DNA of 64,000 nt, from NCBI GenBank assembly GCA_001692895.1, contig KV748198.1, positions 1,710,367 to 1,774,366 of the forward strand, in the 5' to 3' direction. The notes below the pieces were generated by a model. The model was not told the DNA's origin and ran no database searches. It saw nothing but the letters and a program-made list of their open reading frames with translations. Origin of the DNA: Cenococcum geophilum 1.58 (lineage: Eukaryota; Ascomycota; Dothideomycetes; Gloniales; Gloniaceae). The number at the start of each line of letters is the position of its first letter. Position 1 is the stretch's first letter. The translations under genes and the position numbers were made by a program. Positions 23,518 to 37,137 of this stretch are shown here, in pieces.

Positions 23518-24839
23518 TTACGTTATATTAATACTAATACCCTTAAAATAGCAAACGAACTTAAATCTGCCACGTTAACTATTATAGCCCTAGTTAGGGA
23601 ATAAATAACTATAATGTAATAGTCCTTTATAGATGCCTTAGCCTAGTAACGAACTATACTAGAAGCTTAGTATTAGCAATTAATTAAAGCAATATATAAA
23701 AAACTCTATAACGCCAAAGTACTTACGTTAGAGACCCTAATAACAATACCTATAAATAAAATTGAAATAACTATATATAAACCCGACCTATTAAATATAA
23801 ACCCTAAACTAGTAACGGCAGCTTAACCCGTACCTATAATAAACCCAGTACCTACTACAAAATCTAAAAAGCTCCTTAACCCTCTAATATTTAATAGAAA
23901 TTAAAATAACCTACGTCCCTTTATAACTAAGCTCCGTCTTAAACTTTTAATAAACTATAACTAATACCCTACTAAAGCTAGCAAGATTAGCTATGGAATG
24001 TCTTATTTAAGTAAAGACACTATATAAACTATAGACCTATTCTTCTGTAACGGCACCTTTATTAATTTTAAAGTCTTTATCTCTTTACTAGAATAAATAT
24101 ATAATAATACCAGCCGCGAATATATAGCTATTATTAAACTTAAAAACTTATAATAACGGAACCAAGACTTTACTAGCTTCTTTTTAGAATTTTTAGGCCT
24201 TATTAGTAAACTAGATTAAAATAAAGCCGCTAGAGTTACTACTCTCCGTTAAGCTATTTTAGATAAAATTAGAGTATAGTTAGTAGGTAAAGAACTGCTA
24301 AAGGATTTACTCGAATTTGCCATAATATATTAATAAATTAATAAAGACCTTTAATATAATAAATAAACTTATTCCCTAAAGCTAACTATACCTTATGTTT
24401 AAAACTTTATAAAACTAGTATATACCTTAAAGCGTAATCCGTTTCTAAGACCTAAAAGCCCTATATATAACCCTATAGACCTTAACGCCACTTAATTCTA
24501 TATACCCTTAGGAACTAATAAATAAAGAATATAAGCCGTAAATAAAGAATATTTTAGATATAGAAAAAAGGGATATATTTAAAGGGATTGCCAAACTTAC
24601 CCTTTTAAAAAGGTCCACCGTAGCTCCTTTTAATCCTTAAGTTATACTTATTTTATAAATTATACTTATTCTATAAATTATACTTAGTCGCTATAAAGTA
24701 TCTTACCTTTAGTTAATTCGGAAAATAAATCGTCCTAGGGCTAAGTTACGCCTTAGAATAAAAAGTAGAAGAGTATAAGTGTCTAGGCTTTTTAGCGCTA
24801 ATATATAATATAACTCCCTTAATATACTTGGCGAAATTT

Positions 24840-25140
24840 AAATACTTAGAAAATAAAAGGAAGTATAAATCCTTATAGATAGCGGAGCTACTAGTATAGG
24901 CTTTATTAATACAAACTACGCGAAAACTTAACGCTTAAATTTAAAGAAACTTAATAAGCCTTAAGGCCTATAAGGCTTTAATAGCAAGCCTTTAATATAC
25001 AGCGAACTAATGTACTACGCTCTTATAAAGATGCGGATAGGCAAATACCTTAAATATATTTCCCTATTTATAATACCTTTAAAGTATTATAAGGTAATAC
25101 TTAGATACGGATAGCTAAAACAATATAACCCTTTAATTAG
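24840..25140 (+). pseudogene. Family O retropepsin
   Basis: The frame reads L-I-D-S-G-A-T-S-I-G-F-I-N at 24872-24907, with the DSGA active site intact at 24878-24889. Downstream the frame is broken by several TAA/TAG codons. Confidence 0.65.
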
Positions 25141-25559
25141 CTAGGTTAAAGAAACACTAAAATTTCATACAACCTACTACTAAAGTTATTACTTAAAATA
25201 CCACTTACCCTATAAATATGTATATAACTATTTAAATTTAATATAATATAAATTACCCTTGCTATAAACCCCAAACCAATATAATAAAGTTATAACTACT
25301 AATTGCGGTAAAGAATGTAAAGATAATATATTAAAACCCCTTAAAATTTATATAATATAAGCCGCACCCTTTTATTTATTAGCAAGAAAATAAGACTATA
25401 TAATCTTTACTATAACACTAGAAAATATTAAGAAGGCGTTAGAACTAAAGCAATATATTAACCCCTAACCTCTTATACTTAAAGAATATTATAATCTAAT
25501 TAATATATTTAAGAAACGATTCGCAAACTAACTACCCCTATATTAAGATAAGCACGATT

Positions 25560-27950
25560 TTAAAATAGAACTTAAACCTTGTATAACGCTAAAGTTCGGC
25601 CTATTATATGGTATATTATAAGAAGAGCTACTTATAATATAATAATACCTTAAAGAGCACCTAAAGAAAGGATTTATTTACCCTGGTTAATTACTATTCG
25701 CCTTACTTATACTATTTATTAAGAAACCTAAAGGAGGCTTAAGGTTCTATATTAATTATTAAGCCCTAAATATAATTATGATTTAAAACTAATATCTAAT
25801 TCCTCTACTTTAAGAAATGCTTAACTACTTAGTAAAAGTATAATACTTTATAAAGCTTAATATAGTTACTACCTTTAATCAAATTTGTGTTTATAAAGGA
25901 GATAAGAAGTATATAGCTTTTTATATATAATAGGGACTTTTTAAATACTTAGTAATGCCGTTTAGTATAAAGAATGGTCCCAGTATGTTTTAGTAATACG
26001 TTAATAATATACTTCGCGAATTCCTTAATGTATTTATTACCGCGTATATTAATAATATCTTAATCTATTTGTCTTTACCTTCTAAGCATTAAAAGCACGT
26101 CTAAATAGTCCTTAAATGCCTATAAGACGTAGGCTTATGATGCGATATTAAGAAATGCAAGTTCTACGCGTCTAAAGTTACGTACTTAGGCCTAATTATA
26201 TCCCGTAACGGAATTAAAATAGACCCTAAGAAAATCGCTAAAATTATAAACTAAGAAAGTCCTAGTAGTATATAAGACATCTAAAGATTTCTAGAATTCG
26301 CAAATTTCTATTGTTAATTTATTAATTACTTCTTAAAAATTATTTAGCTATTAGTAAACTTAATAAGGAAGAATATAAGATTTAAATAGACTACTAAATG
26401 TAAATAAGCTTTTAACGACCTAAAATATTATTTTATAACTGCTTTAATTCTCGCCCACTTTAATCCGGACCTTTATTGTATTATTAAAATAGACTTATCT
26501 AATTATATACTAGGAGGAGTGTTATCGCAATATAATAAGAACGGCGAGCTGCGCCTAGTAGCCTTTCTCTCCCAGAAACTTACCCCTACTAAATTAAACT
26601 ATAAGATATATAATAAGAAACTACTTATAATTGTTAAATACTTTAAATAATGGCGTCTAGAACTTAAAGGATTATTATTTCTAATATGCGTATTAACGGA
26701 CTATAAAAACCTGCAGTACTTTATAACTATAAAGCAATTAATACAGCGCTAAATTCGTTAGGCCGAATACCTCTTATAATTTAACTTTAAGATTATATAC
26801 CGACTTAGTAAACTTAATTAGAAGCCTAACTTATTAATATAAAAATTATAGGACTTATCTGCGAACGCCTCTAATAAACGGATTATAAATTAATTATAAA
26901 TTCTACTACCCTCTAAACGCTTTAAGAAACTACGCCCTATATTTCTAGACGTGAAGCTTAATAGGAATAACTTGGAAATTAATAAGTAGGATATAGAAAT
27001 TAATAAATTAATAGAACATAAATATAAGAACGACCTTTGGATAGCAGATATAATAAAGGCAATTTAAATAGAGAAATGGCAATATAAGGATATTATACTT
27101 ACTAAATGCAAAATCCGTAATAATTGGTTATACTATTAATAGAAGATAGTAGTCCCAAATTCTAAACCCTTATAATTTAAGATACTTAAGTTTATATACG
27201 ATTTCCCTATAGTAGGGCATCTAGGCTATATAAAGACCTATAAGATTATCTAATAAGTATATTACTAGCCTATAATATATAACTATATATAAAAATATAT
27301 TTAAGTATATAGAATATACGTATATAGGAAGACCTCTTATATAAAGAAGTAAGGAGTACTTTAACCGTTACCAATTCTAATATAAAGATAGCAAGATATC
27401 TTAATTAACTTTGTAGTTAACCTACCTAACAGTAATAGGTTTACGAATGTTATAGTAGTTATTAACCGCCTTATAAAAATGCGATACATAATTCCTATAG
27501 ACTTAATTAATACAATATTAGTAGCTGAATATTTTATTAAGCATATCTTTAAGCTATATGGACTTCCTAATTTAATAATATCCGATTATAGAAGCTAGTT
27601 TGTTTTAGACTTCTAGTAAGCCTTATATAAATAATTAAGTATATAAATATAACTCTTAACTATATTTTATCTAGAGATAAACTGTTAAGCTAAAATTATA
27701 AACGTAATTATAGAACAATACTTATAAATATGCTGCTCCTACCTATAAGATAACTAGAAAAAGTGGCTATCTTTAGCTAAGTTTACTGCGAATAATATAA
27801 GAAATAAATTAATAGGCATAACGCCGTTTTACGTAACCTATAGATAAGACCCTTAACTTAAATTTAAATTATAACCCAAAATTAATATAATAGAACCTAT
27901 AATTAAGAGGATTTAACTTATTAACGCGTATAACTTTGCTAATTAAATAA
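25560..27950 (+). pseudogene. Family O reverse transcriptase, RNase H and integrase, RIP-inactivated
   Basis: RT: 'F-I-K-K-P-K-G-G-L-R-F-Y-I-N-Y' near 25720, 'Y-L-V-M-P-F-S' near 25955, and the catalytic loop reading Y-I-N-N instead of Y-V/L-D-D at about 26040-26052, so both catalytic Asp codons are lost. RNase H: 'D-L-S-N-Y-I-L-G-G-V-L-S-Q-Y' near 26493 and 'V-A-F-L-S-Q-K' near 26560. Integrase: 'N-F-V-V-N-L-P-N-S-N-R-F' near 27405 and 'L-P-N-L-I-I-S-D-Y-R-S' near 27565. Stops are mainly TAA and TAG where Gln or Trp fits. Confidence 0.75.
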
Positions 27951-28371
27951 AGTAGTTAACGGAATTATTATAAAGTAAATTAGCGTACGCTTAAATAGTA
28001 TAGGAATAGCATACAAATAAAAAATAAGCTCCTATGTAGGACTTTAAGGAAGGTAATATAGTTTACCTAAATATATAAAACCTAAAGACTTAATAACCCT
28101 TAAAGAAACTAGACTGGAAGTTTACGGGCCTATACTAAATAAAAAAAAACTAAGCCCGAACGCTTATAAGCTTAAACTGCTAACTAAGATAAAAATATAT
28201 TTAACGTTTTATATAAACTTACTATAACCCTTAAAAGGTAAACCTATAACTTGTAAAGTGCTATCGCTACCTCCTATAATTATTAATAACGGTAACGGTT
28301 CTTACTTTATTAACTTAATTAATAATATATAATAGAAAATACAATCTAAACAATTTAAACTTCTTATTAAG

Positions 28372-28797
28372 TGTAACGGAACCTTATAGCAGGAACTACA
28401 ATGGGCTCGTTAATGGGCTAGGTGTGTAGGAAATGCAAATACAAAAGTTGGTTAACGTAATAACAACTAGTAGAGTGGTTGCCTAATAGATTAACTCTAA
28501 TTATATTCTAAGAATTACTACAAGAAAGGAACTATCTAGGTAGGGATTAAGGGTCCTTAAATACACAACCGTACTCCTAAGAAAGTTATTACTCTATCTG
28601 CTCTATCTGCTCTATTTACTCTATAATAGATCTTATAGATTATATAGATTATACAGATTATATTACGTAACTCTGCTTACCATTCCTTATTATATGGTTT
28701 TACGGGTTTTATCCTAGACTATACTTATATTAACTAACTAGCTTCTTCTAACTCCTCTCTAAGTAGTTGTAATATTATGCTTAAAGCGTCTATAACA
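28372..28797 (-). repeat. Family N 3' LTR (426 bp)
   Basis: TGTAACGGAACC...CTATAACA on the plus strand. It pairs with 35899-36324 and is more TA-rich than its partner, for example in 'cttatagattatatagattat' versus 'cttacagattatacagatca'. Confidence 0.92.
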
Positions 28798-29556
28798 CTA
28801 TCTCCCTCCTCTCCATCTTTGTCCTTAAAGATTCCTAGCATCTTTAAGTTGTTTACTAGAGGTATAATATCCATCTAATTAATTTGGTTAATATTGTTAC
28901 TTATAATACCTAAAGCACCTTCTTTTTCCTCTATAGCCCGTCGGTCTTATACCATTGCTGTAATATTATCTCTTAGTAAGATAATACTATCTCCGTATTC
29001 TTATTGCGCGAAAGAGGGGCTAGTTTACGTTATATTGGTAAGTCCTTTATCCTAGCAACCTTCCTTTTATTTAGAGTGCACTAAAGCAAACATTTGGTTA
29101 TCCTATAACGTTCGCTCCATCTTTAATATTAAATATGCGCGACCTATTACTTTTAATAGTTATTTAGTTCCCTAATTAATTTATCTTAGGGTTTTATATT
29201 TAGTTTAAGGCAGAAAAACTTAAGGGTAATCTTGCCGTAGTGTTGGCGGAAGCCTATCGTTAATTCAAAGAGTCTGCTTATGCCCTTAAGGCTTAGCAGT
29301 CTACCTTTATAAAAGTTTAGCGTCTTTAACGCGTTCGTAAGAAGGTTCGCTCTAAGGAGTGAAAACTTATAAAATAAGGTCTTTAGGAACTGGGTAATAA
29401 AAGAATAAATTCTCCTCTAATAGAGAAGGAAATAGATCTAAGTAGTTCAGCAACTGTTTTTCTTGGGTCCCCCTTAGGTAACTCGTTCTTTAGCGATCCT
29501 TTTTTATTAATGCTGCCTAACCTAATCTCTTCTAATACTCCCGTACCTTTCCTATA

Positions 29557-29665
29557 ACGTTCTTTAAATTCTCTAATAGCTCCTAGGTAGTCTTAGTATA
29601 GCTTATCCACTTAACTTTATACTATATTTCATTGTTAACGTCCTTATAGCTAATAATCTTTAAAA
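29557..29665 (-). pseudogene. Family N chromodomain
   Basis: The minus strand reads V-L-K-I-I-S-Y-K-D-V-N-N-E-I, then Y-K-V-K-W-I-S-Y, then E-L-L-E-N-L-K-N. These are the successive blocks of a chromodomain, with the V-K-W core intact here. Confidence 0.7.
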
Positions 29666-30179
29666 CTTACTATTTATCTTCTTCCTGTCCTCTATACGTG
29701 TCTGCTTTATAAACTAGTAGCTTAATATTCCCGTATACTAGTTCTAGCATTATAATATACTATATAGGGTAGATCTTTATTTTAGCTAGTAGGTTTAACT
29801 TAAACGTAACTAGTGAAATCCTCTACGTAATTTTAAAAGGTCCTAGTCTAACGTAGTCCAATTTCTTACTTAGTTGTTAACTCTTAAAATTTTTATATAG
29901 TAGCTATACTTTATCTCCCTCCTTAAGATCTAGTCCCTTAGATCTCTTAGCATTATAGTACTTTTTTATTCTCTCTTATACTTTCTTTACTAATTCCATA
30001 AGGTCTACATAAAGATTTATTAATGTCTTTATTCTTTCTTTAGCTGTACTACTTATTTTCTTTACTTGCCGTAGTAACAACGATATTCTTAGCTTATATC
30101 TATAATTTGCCTTAAATAGTAATATGCCTATTCCTTTTTAAGGTGTTATATTATATATAAACTATATAACTAGTAATAG

Positions 30180-30560
30180 CGATACCTAATTATTTTATGC
30201 ATAATTGATATAATGCCTTAGATACTGCTTTAGCGTCTAATTTAATCTTTCTATTTAACTATCTGTCTGTAGATAATATGCGGTAGAAGTTACTGCTTAA
30301 ACTCCTTGCTCCGCTAAGAACACTTCTTAAAATGCTACTACGAATCTTAGATCTCTATCCGATATAATTTTGCTTAATACTCCATATCTTATAAATACTT
30401 CTTTAACGTAGATTCTAGCGACATCTTCTACTAAGATTTCTTCTGTATATGCTATGAAGTATCCCCACTTTGTAAGCTTATCTACTATTACTAAGATTAT
30501 ATCGTAATCTTATCCAGTAATAGGATCTTTTAATTTTGGCAACTTAATAATAAAGTCCTA
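30180..30560 (-). pseudogene. Family N integrase core
   Basis: Minus strand: D-P-I-T-G near 30528, 'V-I-V-D-K-L-T-K-W-G-Y-F-I' near 30480, and 'L-S-K-I-I-S-D-R-D-L-R-F' near 30360, which carries the second catalytic Asp. Several Trp/Gln positions are stops. Confidence 0.7.
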
Positions 30561-31029
30561 TAATATAACCTCCTATAGTCTTTCTGGTGTTTTAATAGGT
30601 TATAGCCCTCTATACGGCTTATACCTCGTTAGTTTATTTCTTTAGCAATCCGGATATTCCTTTATAACCCTTCTAGCTATCCTCTAGATTCTATTAATAA
30701 TGTACTCCTTCTAGAGTCTCGACACTAAGCCCGTAGCTCCATTATATCCTTAAGTTAGTCCCTTATAGAAGTCCTCCACAAACTACTTTGCTATACTTCT
30801 TAGGATATACCTTACTTCTCGATTTTCGTATATATCCGTTTATAAATCTTCTAGCTATACTTCTAGAATTCTTTACGCCTAAAAGCTTTTTGGTGTCTTA
30901 TAGACCTTCTCTAGTTTATTATCTTCTTAAGTTGCTATAATTTTTAGGTAATTGTACCTAATTAATCTGTCTATATCTTTTCATAATAAAGCCCCTAATA
31001 GCTTTTCCTTATTTTATAGTTTAGCTTTA

Positions 31030-32300
31030 CGGCTTAGAGCATCTGCCCGTATATTGTCTGTGCCTTTAGTATACTAAATCTTAAAATGGTATTCCGTAAG
31101 TATCTCTACCCATCTAACCTGTCTTTAGTTAAGTTCCTTCATCGTTAGGAATCCTATTAGGTTTTTATAATCCGTTTTAACTATAAATGGTTTCTCTATG
31201 CCTTATAAGAATACTCTCTATTTTTTTAATACTATAACTATACCTAACAACTCCTTATTATAGATGTTATAGTTTAACTCTAGTAGTGTTATTTTCCGAC
31301 TATAGTATGCCACTAGGTGTTATCCATCTTAATACCTTTATATAAAGCACGCCCCTAGTATATAGTCTAATATATCTATTTCTATAACCGTCTCTAGTCC
31401 TAGTTAATAGATCTTAAGAACTGGCTCCTAGGTAAATAACTCTTTAACTTTCTTAAAGAGTTCTCTTTACTCTTCCCCCCATGCCTATAGTTCTTCTTTC
31501 TTTATTAATCGTGTAAATGGTTTAATATCCTTTAACCACTATACTATAAACCTTCTACAGTAATTGCAAAATCCTAGAAACGATCTTAACTATATAACGT
31601 TCTCTAGTTCCTGCTAATTTACTATAGCCTCGATCTTCTTTAGATCTATACTAAGTTGGCCTAGTTTAATAATAAATCCAACAAAATTGGTCTTCCTAGT
31701 AAAGAACTCGCATTTCTTAATTGCTACTAGTATCTGTTCCTCTTATAGTCTCTTTAAGACCCATTTAACGTATTCCCCATGTTCTTCCTTAGTCATTAAG
31801 TAGATAATAATATTGTTAAGGTATACTATAACAAATTCATCTAAGTGTTCTCCTAATATATTGTTAATACGCTTCTAGAACGTTACTAGTGCGTTTATAA
31901 GCCCGAATTACATAACTAATAGTTTGTATAGTCCTTCCTTTAACCTAAAGGCTGCCTTCTATTCGTTACCTTCCTTAATCCTAATCTAATGGTACGCCCA
32001 TCTCAGATCTATCTTTATGAAGATTTGCGCATTACCTATCCTATCTTAGATTTCGCTAATTAAGGATAAAGAATACCTATCCTTCCTAGTAATACTATTT
32101 AACTATCTATAGTTAATACACAGCCTTAGTTTGCTATTTTTCTTTAGTACAAATAGTACTGGATAACCCGCTAATAACTGCGATGGTTTAATGTATCCCT
32201 TTTATAGATTTTCCTAAACAAACTCTTTTAACGCTCTACCTTCTTTTTCGGTAAGCTTATAGATTAGAAAGAACCTTAAACTTATTCCTAGTTCCAATTC
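31030..32300 (-). pseudogene. Family N reverse transcriptase and RNase H
   Basis: The minus-strand palm motif reads F-V-I-V-Y-L-N-N-I-I-I-Y-L at about 31835-31798, both catalytic Asp codons changed to Asn. It is followed by 'F-L-G-F-C-N-Y-C-R-R-F' near 31585. RNase H is readable from 'V-I-E-I-D' (about 31380) to 'A-D-A-L-S-R' (about 31040). Confidence 0.75.
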
Positions 32301-32499
32301 TATTTTATAATCCTATACTATATATTCTAACAGCTTTTCACTTTCTAGTAACTATAGTTTCTTACCGTACTTATAGTATCTTTTTAGTACATAGCTTAGT
32401 TCTTTTTCTATTTCTTTATAGGTTGCTCCTACTTAGTACCATACTAACTTAGCTTATTGTTATATCTTGCGGCGTTAAGTATCTCTAATATTGACCTAA

Positions 32500-32800
32500 C
32501 CTGTAATCCAATTAATCTTTAGATTGTATTCCTGTAACTAAGGTATACCTAATACTACCTCATCCCGTCCTAATAGTAGGATATCAAAAGATATCTTAAT
32601 TTGTCTTCCTTTAATAGTTATCTAAATAGGTCCTGTTTTAAGATTAATAATCCCTCCTCTATAGGTTATTAGATCTCCTAAAATTATAACTAATAGGTAA
32701 GGTTACTCCTTTTATCTATAAGGTAGTCCCATTTTCTTAACTACTACTAGTAAGATATGGTTTCGCGTTGCTCTACTATCTATTAGCGCTTTAAACTGCT
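32500..32800 (-). pseudogene. Family N retropepsin
   Basis: The minus strand reads A-L-I-D-S-R-A-T-R-N-H with the active site at 32780-32769. The Gly of DSGA is Arg (GGA to AGA). The C-terminal strand 'G-R-D-E-V-V-L-G-I-P' lies near 32570. Confidence 0.7.
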
Positions 32801-34810
32801 AATCTTACTAATTAATCCGTAAATTCAAGTATTGTCCTTAAATTCCTTTAAGGGTCTAAGGCTCTACCACTGGCTCCCTCTAGTCTTATAGGCCTCTACT
32901 TTTCCCAACTATTAGCTGCTTAATTCTAGTGCACTTAACTTGCTCTTTAGCCAATGCCTAGTTCGTTTTTTATCTTTAATATACTATAGACACGTATTTT
33001 CTAAGCATTCCCACCACTATTGTCCGTCTAAGCATTCTTCCGTAAGGAATCTTCCTGGTTAAAGTACTAAACTTCCTTCCTCTTAGGTCTCTATTGGATG
33101 CCATCTATATATATATTTAGCATTCCTATATTATTGCTCGTCCGTTATCTAGTATATCCTTATAGGGTATTTCCAATTCTTTTCTTTCGGATTCTTATGC
33201 ATTTTATATATATTGTCTACACACGCAATCCATAATAACGTATAGTGTGCTAGGTGCTTTAGGTTAACTCTTAGCTTATCTTTATTTCTAAGTTTAAACC
33301 TTTATCGTGCTGATCTAAACGTTATAACTTTATTCGCGGGTACTAAAATACGTCTTTTACTTCTTTAGTCCTCTAAACGTTCCTCTAGATCCTTTAACAT
33401 TATAATTAAGGCTCCTTTAATATACGTTATGGCCTTCTCTATAATTAGGTGGTCCTAAATAACTTTTTTATCTAACCACATATAGAAATCTTCCCACTTA
33501 TTATTATGCCTTTGTCTATACCACTTTTAGTATAGCTACTAGAGTATATATAGTCTGTCTATAAGGAAATATCTCTTTATTGCTATATCGTAACAGCCTT
33601 TAGTATATCGTTCTTTAAACCTAGTAGGAATCCCTAAATCCTCTTCTTATTCCAGTTTAATAAGCCACTTAGCCCTTAATATACCTACTTTCGGCCTATT
33701 AGTAATTCTTCGTACTAGTGCTCTGTCCTTTATACGTCCTAATATACTAAATCTTCTGTTTAGTTTCTATTCTTACCACGCAATAATTCTTTACCTAAAT
33801 TCTTCCATGGTTTCTTTTGGTTTGCGCCTTACGCTCTAATCCTTAAAGTCGTCTTACTTCTTAATCCTAGTATTAATTTTTTAATCTTTAGTCCGAACAC
33901 TTTGTTTAACTAGTAAATCCTTTAGGTCTATATATTCGTCTCCTAGTCTAGTTACTATTTATACTGTAGATTCTCTAATCTATAAAGAAGCTCCTGGCCT
34001 CTTGCCTATAGGTATCTTAATTCATACCCCAAATCCTTAACCCTTTGGGTTCTTTAATCCCGAGCTTGCTTCTAACTTAAGTTTAGCCCCTACCTTAGTC
34101 CAATTAGGCTTAACTAGTGTCCTCGTCTCATCTTAAAAGTCCTAGATCTTACTTATCTCGTCTTAAGAATCTTATATCGTTAGGAATTCTTATCCTAAGC
34201 TTATTTATATATCTTTAAACTAAGCTACTACTCTACTCTATTAGTTTCTGTCTATTATAGGTCCTTAAGCTTACCTTATCTTATCTTAAAAATCTTAGTT
34301 ATCTCTTATCTCATTTTAAGAATCTTAAGCCTTTAGCCCTTTACCTTTATCGAGTGCCAAAGTAGTTTACTATCCTACTTCTTTTACATCTTATAAAGCG
34401 ATAGACATCGTATCTAGTGGGGTTTTAATCCCTACTAATGTTCCCTATTCTATAGTAGAATTATCCTCTACCTCTAGTATAATATCTCCGAGGTCTACTC
34501 GCTCCTAGTAAGCGGCCCTTATTGCCTTATTATCACGGAATATTTTACCTAAGTCGAATTCATTGTCCTTAATGTCCGATCTGTAAACTGGTTCGTTAGT
34601 TCCTCTGTATCCTATAGGTGCTGGCTCCTATAGCCAATAGCTTACGCCGTACTTAGCGTCTTTATAAATTTGGCATACGTTATTATAATAAAACGCAAAA
34701 CTTTTAATTAAACATTCTTTTGTTCCTTGCAGTATATTATCGTCCCTTTATACGTGTATGTCGTCTACTAGTTTCATGCCTTTTACTATATAGTAACTCT
34801 GCCCACTTCT

Positions 34811-34860
34811 ATAGTCTCTAATATAATGACCCTATTTTCCGCAATTTATGCAAGCTCCTT
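34811..34860 (-). pseudogene. Family N gag CCHC zinc knuckle
   Basis: Minus strand A-C-I-N-C-G-K-stop-G-H-Y-I-R-D-Y. The pattern C-x2-C-x4-H-x4-C is intact except that the last Cys is Tyr and one Gln is a stop. The same knuckle is found in the plus-strand copy at 62154-62200. Confidence 0.65.
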
Positions 34861-35898
34861 CTTTAAACCATTTCTCTTGTTATAGAGTCCGCCTAAATGT
34901 CTTCTGCTATTAAGATCCCTAATTTAGCCTTTGCTCCTTAGACCTTTAATTACCTAATCCTTATCCTCTGGGTTTCTATAGTTTACTCTATCTCTTATAG
35001 GCTTCTTTGGTACCACTTAGGTCTATTAGCTCTACGCCATACTATAGTTTCTAACTTAGCTTTTATCGTTGCGTACTCTACGCCTTATATAACTATAGAA
35101 CTCTATCCTAACCCTTTTTAGCCTGTTCCCTTTAGTAGATCTAATTATTAATCTTAATCGCCTAATCTATTAGTTCCCTTAGGGTGTCCGCATCTTCTAT
35201 TAGGATAATCGCGTCCTAGACTTTAGCCTTAAGTCCCTATTTATACTATGCCATAAGCGCCTTATTATTCCACTCTACTTATATTGCTAGTGTCTGGAAC
35301 TATATCGTATACTTAATTACTAAAGTTCGTTATACGAGATTCTGGAGTTTTCTTTCCGCTATAGTTGTTTCTTCCGGGTCTCTAAATATCTACGTAAGTC
35401 GTTCTACGAATCCTTCCTAACTTAAGAACATAAATCGCACGTCTTAGTTAGTGGTCGTCATTTCGTTTACCTGTATTTCCGTAAGGTAGGGTTTAAACTA
35501 CTTAAGTGCTTTTCCTAATAAGAATAGTCCTGTATAGGCTATCCGATCTACAGGTGTAGGTAACTTTACTCCCTCCTATAAGACCTTAAAGTGCATTTGC
35601 GTAAGGAATCCTTTAAGCTTTAACCTCTTTCCTATAAATCTCTTAATTAATAGTAGCTTGATCTTTACCGCTCCTATCCCGTTAAGTCTTTCTTCCAATA
35701 CTATATTATTAGCTGTTAACTGGTCGACTATTTCCTATAGCTGTCCGATCGTCACAGGTTGCTATAAGTTAGTATCTGCCATACTAGTGTCACCTTCTAT
35801 CCTTAAAGTAGTTGCTGCCGTCAATGGCATCATAGTGGCTGCTTTTGGTGGCATGTTATTTAACTTCTTATATTAATACCGTAACTAGGTAGTAATTG

Positions 35899-36324
35899 TA
35901 TAACGGAACCTTATAGCAGGAACTACGATGGGCTCGTTAATGGGCTAGGTGTGTAGGAAATGTAAGTATAAAAGTCGGTTAACGTAATAACAACTGGTGG
36001 AGTAGTTGCCTAACAGATTAACTCTAATTATATTCTAAGAATCACTACAAGGAAGGAACTATCTAGGTAGGGACTAAGGGTCCTTAAATACACAACCGTA
36101 CTCCTAAGAAAGTTGTTACTCTATCTGCTCTGTCTGCTCTATTCACTCTATAATAGATCTTACAGATTATACAGATCATACAGATCACATCACGTAACTC
36201 TGCTTACTATTCCTCGTCATATGGTTCTACGGGTTCCATCCTAGACCGTGCTTATATTAACTAACTAGCTTCTTCCAACTCCTCTCCAAGTAGTCGTAAC
36301 ATTGTGCTTAAAGCATCTGTAACA
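35899..36324 (-). repeat. Family N 5' LTR (426 bp)
   Basis: Ends CATCTGTAACA followed by the ttaag duplication. Just inside it (minus strand) comes ATTACTACCTAGTTACGG, also seen inside the 5' LTR at 60680-61106. This is the expected primer-binding position, but it does not begin with TGG. Confidence 0.92.
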
Positions 36325-36832
36325 TTAAGTAGGAAGAATATAAAATATATACTTAGGAAACCTATAACCAGATTAAGACCAACGCGCCTTCCCTAGTAAA
36401 AGAATTCCACGAAGACTATCCTTTGCGGCCTACTTTAGCTAGATAGATATAATATAAAGGCAAACAACTGCTACCTAATATAAATAATAGCAGGAAGCTT
36501 AAAATTGAAAAGAACTTAAAATATATTATAACGTTTGTAATATAATTACGTAATATATAAGATATTAAGGAACTTTAACTAGCGGTTAAAGTTATTTAAT
36601 TAGTTAGATTTACCTTACTAAAACCTACTACGAAGATATTAGTTTAGCTCACCGCCTTAACTAAGCTAATAGCGATTTTCTATACTAGGTATAGAAATCC
36701 TAATTAGCCCACTTAACAATTAGAACTAGTAAAATCCTATACCACCACTTAACGCGAAAATACAACACGTAATAAGTTATAAGTATTAACTAAAAATAAA
36801 TTATTTAGACCTTTGGCTAAAAGGGGGGGTAC

Positions 36833-37137
36833 TATAACGGGACTAGCTTAGTTATAGTAGGAATGTCTTAGTAAAATACTTAACAAATAAATTCTAACGC
36901 TTTAACCAAATTCTACTAGATTAATTAAATTTTACTAAAGTCCGTTAAAGACCGCGTATATATATACGCACGCATTAACCACTAAGCCCCTAACTATTTA
37001 ATTATATAATTCTCTTATTATTTCCTTCTCTTCTTTACGCAACGTCTTGTTCTTAACGAGAACTATATACCCTTAGATTTAAATAGAATTTATATCATTC
37101 CTTTAAATCTTCCCTAAAGTCTCTCTACGCCCTTATA
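36833..37137 (+). repeat. Family O 3' LTR (305 bp)
   Basis: Begins TATAACGGGA (TG start mutated) directly after the polypurine tract and ends CCCTTATA (CA end mutated). It is followed by the gagtc duplication. Confidence 0.9.

Larger units (their letters stand above)
28372..36324 (-). mobile_element. Family N Gypsy chromovirus, complete, nested in family O; TSD ttaag
   Basis: A 7953-bp element on the minus strand with two 426-bp LTRs and an exact 5-bp duplication ttaag (28367-28371 and 36325-36329). On the minus strand the order is 5' LTR (36324-35899), gag with a CCHC knuckle (34811-34860), protease (near 32780), RT (32300-31640), RNase H (31400-31030), integrase (30560-30180), chromodomain (29665-29557), 3' LTR (28797-28372). 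It is less mutated than the partial copies at 2719-5431 and 60680-64000, but still has numerous stops. Confidence 0.92.
23213..37137 (+). mobile_element. Family O Gypsy retrotransposon with nested family N element; TSD gagtc
   Basis: Two 305-bp LTRs (23213-23517 and 36833-37137) bracket plus-strand gag-pol. The 5-mer gagtc stands at 23208-23212 and 37138-37142, an exact target-site duplication. A polypurine tract (aaaagggggggtac, 36820-36832) precedes the 3' LTR. Domains read in order: protease (24878), reverse transcriptase (25560-26090), RNase H (26480-26840), integrase (27180-27950). A second retrotransposon is inserted at 28372-36324; without it the element is about 5.97 kb. I found no chromodomain. 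All domains carry stops and RIP-type changes. Confidence 0.9.

Noticed and set aside
35658-35876. 72-codon plus-strand frame
   Set aside because: Antisense to the gag start region of family N, whose coding strand is minus.
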